43,651 bases of DNA from Candidatus Nanopelagicaceae bacterium (GTDB lineage Bacteria > Actinomycetota > Actinomycetes > Nanopelagicales > Nanopelagicaceae): NCBI GenBank assembly GCA_947461995.1, contig CANHNH010000004.1, positions 1 through 43,651 on the forward strand, written 5' to 3'. Under the pieces are notes generated by a model that made no database searches, had not been told where the DNA came from, and saw only the letters and a list, made by a program, of their open reading frames with translations. Both the position numbers and the translations under genes were made by a program. Positions 1 to 7,531 of the stretch are shown piece after piece. Each line of letters starts with the position of its first letter. Within the stretch, counting starts at the first letter, position 1.

Positions 1-212
1 CTAGTGCAAGGGCTCAGAACCGGTCAAACCGGCTATTGCCTACAAGGTTCGGGGATCAGCTGTTCGGCCTAATTCGTCCGTTTCACAGCAGGAGGGAAAC
101 TATAGGGGCAGGCGATGAAAGGGTCAAATTGAGGTTTGGTGGAATTGGAGCCGCGATTCCAGAGAGGCTTAAAAGCCATCCCCGCATGGATTTTAGAAAT
201 ATTTGACGCAAA
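1..212. other. Unassigned left-edge region, no convincing gene
   Basis: I see no open reading frame of useful length here. A plus-strand frame is open from base 1 and ends at a TAA near 70-72 (about 23 codons). It could be the tail of a gene to the left, but I do not recognise it. The first 180 bases are about 53% G+C by hand count, higher than the flanking genes, which could reflect a structured RNA. I looked for tRNA T-arms, the RNase P core, SRP RNA, tmRNA ends, 5S rRNA and rRNA antitermination boxes and found none. Short weak inverted repeats occur (for example around 164-176), but nothing that looks like a strong intrinsic terminator for tyrS, which ends at 213. Confidence 0.4.
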
Positions 213-1478
213 TCAAAGAAGCTCAACTGCGGCTAAATCTCGTTTACCTTTTCTCAAAAGGGCATATTTGCCGCATAAAAAATCAGATTTTTGAAGACGA
301 AAATCTTCCGATTCAACCTTGGCATTATTCAAATAGGCCCCGCCTTCTTTAACAATACGACGGGCAGCGGATTTGGAGTCGACAACACCAGTGGCGGCTA
401 GTAAATCAACCCATGTTGGAATCTCTTCACCCGATTTAACGGTGACGCGAGGTAGTTCAGAGAGTGCTCCAGCAAGAGTTAACTCATCTAATGCAACAAG
501 ATCGCCTTGTCCGAACAACGCCTTTGCGGCTTCTTCCACACGTTCTGATATTTCTGGTGAATGAACAAGTGAAGTTAACTCTCTTGCGAGGGCGCGATGC
601 GCTTCACGCAAACCCGGATTTGTTTCGTGGGTTTTTTCTAACACGATGATTTCTTCATGAGATTTAAATGAGAAAACTTTGAGAAACTTGACGACATCTT
701 TATCGTCGGTGTTCAACCAATATTGAAAAAATGCGTACGGCGATGTCATCGTGGCATCCAGCCAAATACTTCCGCTAGCAGTTTTGCCAAACTTTGAACC
801 ATCGGCTTTTGTTAGAAGCGGAATAGTTAATGCATGACCGCTTCCGCCTTCAACTCGGCGTATCAAATCAAGTCCTGCAACTATGTTTCCCCATTGATCA
901 GAACCGCCAAGTTGCAAAGTGCATTGATAACGTCGATATAACTCGAGAAAATCTAGGGATTGGAGTACTTGGTATGAAAACTCTGTATATGAAATTCCAC
1001 CAGATTCAAGACGGGATGAAACTGCATCTCTTGCGAGCATTTGATTGACTGAAAAATGCTTACCAATATCACGTAGGAATTCAATTGCAGAAAGTGGTGA
1101 AGTCCAGTCAAGGTTATTAACAACCTGCGCTTTGTTGGGACCTTTTTCGAAATCTAAGAAGGATGAAACTTGTGTTCGAATTTTTGCAACCCATTCTGCA
1201 ACGGTGTCTGCGCTATTAAGTGTGCGTTCTTCATTGCGCCCTGAAGGATCTCCCACCAAACCTGTTGCTCCTCCAACTAAGGCAATCGGATTATGTCCAG
1301 CTAGTTGGAAGCGACGTAGAACTAATAGAACTACCAAATTTCCAACATGCAAAGATGGAGCAGTCGGATCAAAGCCTATGTACAGAGTTATTGGTTTTTT
1401 GAGGGCTTCTTGAAGAGCCGGTTCATCCGTGGATTGCGAGAGCAAACCACGCCAACGCAGATCTTCTAGAAGATTCAT
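213..1478 (-). CDS. tyrS: Tyrosyl-tRNA synthetase
   Basis: This cytosolic class I aminoacyl-tRNA synthetase charges tRNA-Tyr with tyrosine. The 421-residue protein has the HIGH-like motif HVGN at 44-47 and the tyrosine-binding stretch GGSDQWGN at 191-198. The KMSKS-like loop is KFGKT at 229-233, and an S4-type RNA-binding domain fills roughly the last 70 residues. Length and motif order fit the bacterial TyrRS family. The ATG overlaps the argH stop in an ATGA arrangement, so it is the last gene of the arginine operon and is probably translationally coupled to argH. Having tyrS after argH is an arrangement I associate with actinobacteria. No clear terminator follows. Confidence 0.97.
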   Translation of the reverse strand: MNLLEDLRWRGLLSQSTDEPALQEALKKPITLYIGFDPTAPSLHVGNLVVLLVLRRFQLAGHNPIALVGGATGLVGDPSGRNEERTLNSADTVAEWVAKIRTQVSSFLDFEKGPNKAQVVNNLDWTSPLSAIEFLRDIGKHFSVNQMLARDAVSSRLESGGISYTEFSYQVLQSLDFLELYRRYQCTLQLGGSDQWGNIVAGLDLIRRVEGGSGHALTIPLLTKADGSKFGKTASGSIWLDATMTSPYAFFQYWLNTDDKDVVKFLKVFSFKSHEEIIVLEKTHETNPGLREAHRALARELTSLVHSPEISERVEEAAKALFGQGDLVALDELTLAGALSELPRVTVKSGEEIPTWVDLLAATGVVDSKSAARRIVKEGGAYLNNAKVESEDFRLQKSDFLCGKYALLRKGKRDLAAVELL

Positions 1479-2902
1479 GCCCCCATCATCTCGGAAAAAG
1501 CCTTCGATTTGCGGGCAATTTCCTTGCGTTGGTCCAGGGTTTTTTTCAGGGCATCGCTGATCTGAACTAGGACCTGCGATGGCGCAGTTCCCCCAGCCGT
1601 TGTACGTGATGCAATCGCCCCATCCACCGTTAAAACCTCGCGAATTGATGGTTCTAGGGATGCATGTATTTCGGCAAATTGTTCATCTGTTAATTCATGT
1701 AATTCACACGATAACTTCTCGCACAGAGCCACGCATGCGCCAGCTGATTCATGGGCTTGTGCGAATGGCACATTCTTGCGGACTAAATAATCAGCGATTT
1801 CAGTAGCAAGTGAGAAACCCGTCGGTGCTGATGATTTCATTTTTACGCGATCGAAATCTGTAGTTGCAATCATTCCAGAGATTGCAGGGATAACTAGGGT
1901 CAATGTATCCAAACTATCGAATAATGGTTCTTTATCTTCTTGCAGATCACGGTTATAGGCGAATGGAAGTCCTTTTAACATCGCTAAAACTGACATCAAA
2001 TTTCCGATAAGTCGACCAGTTTTACCTCTAGCCAATTCAGCCATATCCGGATTCTTTTTTTGAGGCATAATGGATGAACCCGTTGAATACTCATCAGCAA
2101 TTTTCGCCCAGGAAAATTCCGTTGAACCGAGAAGCGTCCATTCTTCACCGATACGAGACAAGTGAACGCCGATTAAAGAGGTTATAAATAAAGCTTCGGC
2201 AACATAATCTCGGTCGCTGACAGCATCGATACTATTTTCAAAACTTCTTTCGAAACCTAGATTTTTAGCGATATATACAGGATCTAATTTAAGTGAAGAA
2301 CCAGATAAAGCACCGGCTCCTAGTGAGCTCACAGATGTTCGATACAACCAATCATTTATTCGATCAACGTCTCTAGCAAACGCGTGAGCATGCTTAGCAA
2401 TTTCATGACCAAAAGATACTGGTTGAGCGTGCTGTATATGTGTGAATCCTGGAGCCGCATCATTGACGTACTCAGAAGCTTTATTAAGTATTACCTCAAT
2501 CAACTCCGTCATCGTTTGAGCCAAAATCAACATGTGATCAATTGAAAACAACCGAAGATCTGTGGTGACTTGATCGTTTCTAGAACGTCCCGCTCTCAGT
2601 GAACCTCCCAGAGTGCCGAGTTTTTCAGTTAATCCTCTTTCAAGGCAACTATGAACATCTTCATCTTCACTGATTGGGAGGAACTTTCCGGATGCAACTT
2701 CGTTCATTAACTCTTTTAATGCTTTTCTAATTTTTTGCGCGTCATCCTTTGAGATATGTGAAGCATTTTCTAAAACAGCTAGGTGAGCCATAGAAGATCT
2801 CAAATCATAAGGCGCTAAACGCCAGTCAAAAGCAATGCTCTGTGACAACGCAAAAACCGCGTCGGCGGGCTTGCCAGAAAAACGCCCTCCCCACAAAGCC
2901 AT
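1475..2902 (-). CDS. argH: Argininosuccinate lyase
   Basis: ArgH splits argininosuccinate into arginine and fumarate, the last step of arginine synthesis. The 475-residue protein belongs to the fumarase/aspartase superfamily. It shows RSRNDQ at 106-111, THIQHAQP at 154-161 and the superfamily signature GSSIMPQKKNPD at 275-286, where the flexible catalytic loop lies. Its ATG follows the argR stop with no spacer, and a GGGGAG-type ribosome site lies inside the end of argR. In most actinobacterial arg clusters argG sits directly before argH. Here argR does, so the argininosuccinate substrate must come from an argG elsewhere. Confidence 0.97.
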   Translation of the reverse strand: MALWGGRFSGKPADAVFALSQSIAFDWRLAPYDLRSSMAHLAVLENASHISKDDAQKIRKALKELMNEVASGKFLPISEDEDVHSCLERGLTEKLGTLGGSLRAGRSRNDQVTTDLRLFSIDHMLILAQTMTELIEVILNKASEYVNDAAPGFTHIQHAQPVSFGHEIAKHAHAFARDVDRINDWLYRTSVSSLGAGALSGSSLKLDPVYIAKNLGFERSFENSIDAVSDRDYVAEALFITSLIGVHLSRIGEEWTLLGSTEFSWAKIADEYSTGSSIMPQKKNPDMAELARGKTGRLIGNLMSVLAMLKGLPFAYNRDLQEDKEPLFDSLDTLTLVIPAISGMIATTDFDRVKMKSSAPTGFSLATEIADYLVRKNVPFAQAHESAGACVALCEKLSCELHELTDEQFAEIHASLEPSIREVLTVDGAIASRTTAGGTAPSQVLVQISDALKKTLDQRKEIARKSKAFSEMMGA

Positions 2903-3403
2903 TTATTTTCTCCCCGCTTTATGTCCTCTAGAATTTTTAGCATTCGCAAATGCAAGTAATTCCTTAGCCAATTGGGCGCCACCGTTTGATTTCTTTGACA
3001 CAAGAATAATCGTGTCATCGCCTGCCAGGGTTCCAATGACACCTGTGAGATTGGCGTGGTCTAACGAGCTTGCGACAAATTGCGCTGCTCCTGGCGGTGT
3101 ATGGACAACTGCAAGATTCGCGCTGTGATCAACGGAGAGAATTAGCTTGGATGGAACAGGGTTAACTCGAGATAAAGCGTCGTCGGAGGATTCGCTAATT
3201 TGATAGATGGAATCGCCTCGCCCATCACGACCACGTACGGCCCCAATTTCTTCCAAATCTCGGCTGGCAGTTGTTTGGGTGACTCGATAACCACTCTTCT
3301 TTAATTGATCAACCAAATCGGTTTGTGAATGAATCAAACCAGCCTTGATTAAAGATATAGCCTTAGCTCTACGAGCGGAAACGTTCTGCGAATTAATAGA
3401 CAT
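2903..3403 (-). CDS. argR: Arginine repressor
   Basis: ArgR binds ARG-box operators as an arginine-dependent hexamer and represses arginine biosynthesis. The 166-residue protein has an N-terminal winged helix-turn-helix with VTQTTASRDLEEIG at about 41-54. The C-terminal arginine-binding and oligomerisation domain carries GTLAGDDTI at 124-132. The C-terminus ends in a basic tail of about a dozen residues. The gene overlaps the end of argD by 11 bases. A full Shine-Dalgarno (AAGGAGG, complement of 3413-3419) lies nine bases before the chosen ATG and fixes this start. Being inside the operon it controls, it should regulate its own supply through the boxes upstream of argC. Confidence 0.95.
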   Translation of the reverse strand: MSINSQNVSARRAKAISLIKAGLIHSQTDLVDQLKKSGYRVTQTTASRDLEEIGAVRGRDGRGDSIYQISESSDDALSRVNPVPSKLILSVDHSANLAVVHTPPGAAQFVASSLDHANLTGVIGTLAGDDTIILVSKKSNGGAQLAKELLAFANAKNSRGHKAGRK

Positions 3404-4562
3404 CAGACATTACCTCCTTGAACGATTTTATGAATTGGTCCAGCTCTCTTCTAGAAATATTCAACGCAGGTGCTATACGAATGGTGTTTGGATTGGCAGC
3501 ATTAACAAGAACTCCCTTTGCTTGGAGCGCACTAGCCACTTGCGAAGAATTGCTTCTTTCCAAAGCAATACCAATTAACAAACCTGCCCCACGAATTTCA
3601 GTTATTCCAGGAATAGATCCAAGATTAGACGTAAGATATTTATAGTCAGCTTTACATTTAGCTAGCGTTTTGTTTTTTTCAATCCACTTGATTGCCGCGA
3701 TAGACGCTGCAGTAGTAACGGGATTACCACCGAAGGTTGAACCGTGATCTCCTGGTTCAAAGAGCTGTGAAGATTTTCCAACCGCAATCATTGCCGCAAG
3801 TGGAAGACCAGCTCCTAATCCCTTAGCGACGGTGATTACATCTGGCTGTATTCCTGAATATTCATAACCAAACCATTGTCCAGTACGACCCATGCCAGTT
3901 TGAACTGCATCGATAACCAGTAAAGCTCCATGCTTTGTACATGCCTCGCGAAGGTCCTTCAAATAATTCGCAGGAGGAACGATGACACCTGCTTCTCCCA
4001 TGATTGGCTCTACAATTACCATCGCTGTTTTTGAATTGATGGCTCTCTTAGCTCTTTTGATATCACCAAACGGAACGTGTTTTACATTTTTAAGTAAGGG
4101 AAAAAAAGCAGTTCTCTTTGAAATTTGACCTGTTAAAGAGAGCGATCCCATGGTGCGGCCATGAAAAGAACCCGAGGTCGCAACGATTCGAGTTCGGCCT
4201 GTTTTTCTGGAGAGTTTAATTGCCGCTTCATTTGCTTCAGCACCAGATTGAGCGAAAAATACTCTAGATTGCTTATCCCCTGTTAAACGAACCAAAATTT
4301 TAGCTAGTTCGATTGCATTGGGATGAGAATAGAAATTGCTCACGTGGGAAAGCGTTTTTATCTGACGACTAACTGCTGATACAACAGCAGGATGTGAATG
4401 GCCCAATATGTTCGTAGCTATTCCACCTAACATATCGATGTACTTCTTACCATCAGCATCAAAAACAATAGAGCCCTCACCCTTAACCAACGTTATCGAT
4501 GGAATGGCGTAATTGGACATCAAATACTGTGACCACGAATCCGCGAACTCTTTGTTTTTCAT
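3393..4562 (-). CDS. argD: Acetylornithine aminotransferase
   Basis: ArgD is a class III PLP enzyme that transfers an amino group from glutamate to N-acetylglutamate semialdehyde, making N-acetylornithine. The 389 residues contain SGAEANEAA at 106-114, the phosphate-binding region FHGRTMG at 133-139, and the cofactor-contacting Asp218 and Gln221. The Schiff-base lysine is Lys247 in VAKGLGAG, and GSTFGGNP is at 274-281. One oddity is that the usual DEVQTG motif reads DAVQTG here, with the Glu between the two cofactor contacts changed to Ala. The start overlaps the argB stop (ATGA), which indicates tight coupling. Confidence 0.95.
   Translation of the reverse strand: MKNKEFADSWSQYLMSNYAIPSITLVKGEGSIVFDADGKKYIDMLGGIATNILGHSHPAVVSAVSRQIKTLSHVSNFYSHPNAIELAKILVRLTGDKQSRVFFAQSGAEANEAAIKLSRKTGRTRIVATSGSFHGRTMGSLSLTGQISKRTAFFPLLKNVKHVPFGDIKRAKRAINSKTAMVIVEPIMGEAGVIVPPANYLKDLREACTKHGALLVIDAVQTGMGRTGQWFGYEYSGIQPDVITVAKGLGAGLPLAAMIAVGKSSQLFEPGDHGSTFGGNPVTTAASIAAIKWIEKNKTLAKCKADYKYLTSNLGSIPGITEIRGAGLLIGIALERSNSSQVASALQAKGVLVNAANPNTIRIAPALNISRRELDQFIKSFKEVMSDVY
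3413..3419 (-). promoter_or_regulatory. Ribosome binding site deciding the argR start
   Basis: On the minus strand this reads AAGGAGG, a full match to the anti-Shine-Dalgarno, nine bases before the argR ATG. It is encoded by the last codons of argD. A second ATG at 3408-3410 is in the argD frame and is not an argR start. Confidence 0.8.
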
Positions 4563-5320
4563 GCGTGCACCAGAGTGCCACCATGACCTGAAAGCGCTAG
4601 TTCGAAACTTTTGTCATTGGTTCCGTCAATTATGCGAACTGTACGGGCGCCAGCATCAACAGCTTCTAGAACTGCCTGCACTTTAGGAAACATTCCATCA
4701 GAAAAACTCGATTTGATTTTGCGAAGTTCTTCTGAAGAGATTTCAGATATAAGGGAATTTTCATCGGGCCAATTTCGATAAATCCCCGCAACATCAGTCA
4801 TGATAATTAGGGTTGAGTCTTCAAACGCAGCAGAGATAGCAGCAGCTGCTAAATCGGCATTTATGTTTAATCCTGAACCATCGAAAATATCGCTAGCAAT
4901 TGGTGCGATTACAGGAACAATCTGCGCATCCAAAAGATTTTGTATGGGTTTTATGTCAACCATCAAAATCTTTCCTACTCTACCTAAACTTTCAATCGGC
5001 GAACCTGTGAAAATATGAAAATCTCTACCAGAAATCGAACGTGCCTTGATGCCGTGAGAAGTTAGATTAGACGCCACTTCAGGTCCAACAAAATTGGTGA
5101 GAACATTTTCTACGACTGTAAAAATCTCTTCTGATGTGTAACGCAATCCATTCACAAATGTACTTTCGATGTTGAGCTTCGATAACTCTGCATTGATCTG
5201 AGGACCACCGCCGTGTACAACGATGACTTTTTCACCCTTTGTTAGAGCCAACTTTATAGATTTTGCGAATAAGCCATCTGCATCTTTCATCGCGTGTCCA
5301 CCGAATTTAACAATCATCAT
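4559..5320 (-). CDS. argB: Acetylglutamate kinase, short form
   Basis: ArgB phosphorylates N-acetylglutamate with ATP, the step usually feedback-controlled by arginine in organisms with the cyclic pathway. Catalytic-type residues are present: Lys5 in VKFGGHAM, the GGGP loop at 37-40, Asp156 in NINADLAA and Lys213 near GMFPK. At 253 residues it is much shorter than typical actinobacterial NAGKs of about 290-300. It starts directly at the first beta strand. The frame upstream of ATGATG reaches a stop within 36 bases with no ATG, GTG or TTG, so no longer N-terminus is possible. The argJ stop lies inside the ATGATG. Feedback behaviour is discussed in the findings. Confidence 0.95.
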   Translation of the reverse strand: MMIVKFGGHAMKDADGLFAKSIKLALTKGEKVIVVHGGGPQINAELSKLNIESTFVNGLRYTSEEIFTVVENVLTNFVGPEVASNLTSHGIKARSISGRDFHIFTGSPIESLGRVGKILMVDIKPIQNLLDAQIVPVIAPIASDIFDGSGLNINADLAAAAISAAFEDSTLIIMTDVAGIYRNWPDENSLISEISSEELRKIKSSFSDGMFPKVQAVLEAVDAGARTVRIIDGTNDKSFELALSGHGGTLVHA

Positions 5321-6459
5321 GTTGAATACGCCGAATTCTCGTGAACATAGTCATGAGATAAATCATTGGTCATAACAGTTGCCGAATGAGACCCCACATT
5401 TAAATTGATATCAATTGAAACTAATCTATCCAGGAAAGACACAGCAGATTTGTCGACTCCGGGAGCACTGGATACACAGACAGGAACCCCATTAAGTGCA
5501 ACATCAATTGTGTTTGGTTCCAAGAATGCTTTCGCCGTTCCAACTGCTGCTAACACACGGCCCCAGTTCGGATCTCCCCCGAATATCGCAGCCTTGAGGA
5601 GATTGTTTCTGGCGCATGCTCGCGCTACCTCGACCGCATCAGATTCGGATGCGGCATTCTTCACATTGATGTGAATAGTTTTTGTAGATCCCTCAGCATC
5701 GGCGACTAATTGGCTAGACAGTGACCCGCACACTTCTTTAAGCATAGAAGTGCACTGCTGTTCGCTTAAGACAACACCGCTAGCACCCGAAGACATGAAC
5801 AAAATGGTGTCATTTGTTGAGGTGCACCCATCGGAGTCAATTCGATTAAAAGTTCTTTCGGTAACTTCTTTGAAAATCGCATCAGCATTTTCAGGCACAA
5901 CGGCATCCGTCATGATCACACACAGCATGGTTGCTAGAGCCGGAGCCAACATTCCAGCACCTTTAGCGATGCCACTCATCTGCACTCCTGATGAATTTAC
6001 TGTCGTAACCTTCGGGATTGAATCCGTCGTCATAATTGCCTCAGCGCAATCCAACAACGCTTCATTTGATAACTTAGTAACGATTACATCTAGACCTTTG
6101 AGGATTTTGTCCATTGGTAAGAATTCACCGATCATTCCAGTAGAGCAGACAAAAATTTCAGAAGAAGAATGATTGAGAAGTGAAGCAACATGCTCTGCAC
6201 TTTTATGCGTATCGTTGAAACCTTGTGGACCTGTGCAGGCGTTTGCTCCACCCGAATTAAGTACAACCGCGCGAACCACAGAGCTTTTTATAACTTCCTT
6301 ACTCCAAATAACAGGAGCTGCGATTACTTGATTAGTGGTAAATACTGCAGATGCCCAATTCATAGGTCCTTGGTTAACAATTACAGTTAAATCTTTAGCT
6401 CCCGAACTCTTTAATCCCGCAGCCGCCGCTGCTCCAACGAACCCTTGAGGCAACTTCAC
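5317..6459 (-). CDS. argJ: Bifunctional ornithine acetyltransferase / N-acetylglutamate synthase
   Basis: ArgJ moves the acetyl group from N-acetylornithine to glutamate, so acetyl is recycled. Many ArgJ enzymes also acetylate glutamate from acetyl-CoA. The 380-residue precursor carries the self-cleavage region KGAGML...LATMLC, with the predicted cut between Ala176 and Thr177. The new N-terminal Thr of the beta chain is the nucleophile. This gives alpha and beta chains of about 176 and 204 residues. The start codon is GTG and overlaps the argC stop (GTGA). Whether it is mono- or bifunctional cannot be read from the sequence. No argA-like synthase is seen nearby. Confidence 0.95.
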   Translation of the reverse strand: MKLPQGFVGAAAAAGLKSSGAKDLTVIVNQGPMNWASAVFTTNQVIAAPVIWSKEVIKSSVVRAVVLNSGGANACTGPQGFNDTHKSAEHVASLLNHSSSEIFVCSTGMIGEFLPMDKILKGLDVIVTKLSNEALLDCAEAIMTTDSIPKVTTVNSSGVQMSGIAKGAGMLAPALATMLCVIMTDAVVPENADAIFKEVTERTFNRIDSDGCTSTNDTILFMSSGASGVVLSEQQCTSMLKEVCGSLSSQLVADAEGSTKTIHINVKNAASESDAVEVARACARNNLLKAAIFGGDPNWGRVLAAVGTAKAFLEPNTIDVALNGVPVCVSSAPGVDKSAVSFLDRLVSIDINLNVGSHSATVMTNDLSHDYVHENSAYST

Positions 6460-7475
6460 GCGCCTAATCCATCCGTTGATAATCCTGCGCCTTCATGGAA
6501 TCCGCACATGATATTTGCATTTTGTATTGCCTGACTCGCAGCTCCCTTACCCAAATTATCAATAGCAACACTTATAACAAGGCGATGAGTGTGTTCATCT
6601 ACAGCAACCTGCATCTGAATCTTATTTGATCCAGTTAATGAGGCTGTTTTGGGCATTTGACCAATTGGCAATACGTCAACGAAATAATCGTTTTGATAAA
6701 AACTGCTAAAGAGAGAATGAGCCTTTTCGGTGTCAATACTTTCAGATAAACGAGCGGTTATCGTTGAAAGAATACCTCTCGGTATTGGCGCCAAAATTGG
6801 AGTGAACGAAATTTTCACTTCCTTGCCTGATGCATGGCTTAAAGCTTGTTCAATTTCTGGAGTGTGTTGATGAACACCACCGAATTTATAGGAAGTTAAC
6901 GAACCCATAACTTCACTTGCAATCAGGGAGATCTTTGCATTTCGACCTGCACCAGTGGTACCCGAAGCAGCAACCACAACTATGTCTGACGTATCAATGA
7001 AATCTAACGCTGGTAAAACACCAGTGATAATTGACGTTGCGTAGCAACCAGGATTTGCGATCTTCGATGATTCCGAAATTTTCGCTCTGTTGCCGGGAAT
7101 CTCAGGTAGTCCATAAGTCCAGACTCCAGCATGCATTCCATCGTAATATGTAGACCATTTCGCAGCATCAGTTAATCTAAAATCAGCACCCAAATCCACG
7201 ATCTTGGTTTCCTTGGAGAATTTTTCAACGATCCCTGCCGACTGTCCGTGCGGTAAAGCTACGAACGAAACTTCGATCTCTTCAAATTTCAGTGAATCAA
7301 TACTTAAGAATCTTTCACCATTGTGCGTAGTTAGGTGAGGATGAACGCTTGTGATTAATTCTCCAGCATTGCTATGAGCGCTGACTTGAGTCACTTGCAA
7401 ATGTGGATGTGTTGAGAGTAAACGTAGGAGCTCACCACCTGCGTATCCGCTGGCACCAATTACGGCTGTTTTCAT
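6456..7475 (-). CDS. argC: N-acetyl-gamma-glutamyl-phosphate reductase
   Basis: ArgC reduces N-acetylglutamyl phosphate to the semialdehyde with NADPH. The 339-residue protein begins with a Rossmann nucleotide-binding motif, GASGYAGGELLRLL, at 7-20. Its catalytic cysteine is Cys144 in ANPGCYATS, and HQHTPEI-type residues occur in the C-terminal half. It is the first gene of the arginine operon. No Shine-Dalgarno precedes the ATG. Instead a TACCCT box sits exactly seven to twelve bases upstream, which fits a leaderless mRNA. Two ARG-box-like palindromes lie just upstream, so repression by ArgR is expected. Confidence 0.96.
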   Translation of the reverse strand: MKTAVIGASGYAGGELLRLLSTHPHLQVTQVSAHSNAGELITSVHPHLTTHNGERFLSIDSLKFEEIEVSFVALPHGQSAGIVEKFSKETKIVDLGADFRLTDAAKWSTYYDGMHAGVWTYGLPEIPGNRAKISESSKIANPGCYATSIITGVLPALDFIDTSDIVVVAASGTTGAGRNAKISLIASEVMGSLTSYKFGGVHQHTPEIEQALSHASGKEVKISFTPILAPIPRGILSTITARLSESIDTEKAHSLFSSFYQNDYFVDVLPIGQMPKTASLTGSNKIQMQVAVDEHTHRLVISVAIDNLGKGAASQAIQNANIMCGFHEGAGLSTDGLGA

Positions 7476-7481
7476 GCCGCA

Positions 7482-7487
7482 AGGGTA
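7482..7487 (-). promoter_or_regulatory. Candidate -10 element of a leaderless argC promoter
   Basis: On the minus strand the hexamer TACCCT (TAnnnT) is followed by six bases and then the argC ATG. This puts the likely transcription start at or next to the A of the start codon. There is no ribosome binding site in the 46-base gap. The -35 region falls under the ARG-box pair, so ArgR bound there should block RNA polymerase. Confidence 0.5.
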
Positions 7488-7493
7488 TTAGGT

Positions 7494-7531
7494 TATGTTT
7501 ATTTATGCAAATATGTGCATAATTATGCGGT
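7494..7531. promoter_or_regulatory. Tandem ARG-box-like operator for the arginine operon
   Basis: Two palindromic sites lie upstream of argC. The core at 7516-7529 reads TGCATAATTATGCG and is one base from a perfect inverted repeat. The core at 7496-7509 reads TGTTTATTTATGCA and is a weaker match to the same pattern (11 of 14 bases). Their starts are 20 bases apart, close to two helical turns, as expected for a hexameric ArgR that binds paired boxes. ArgR is encoded in this operon. The assignment rests on pattern and position. Confidence 0.65.
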
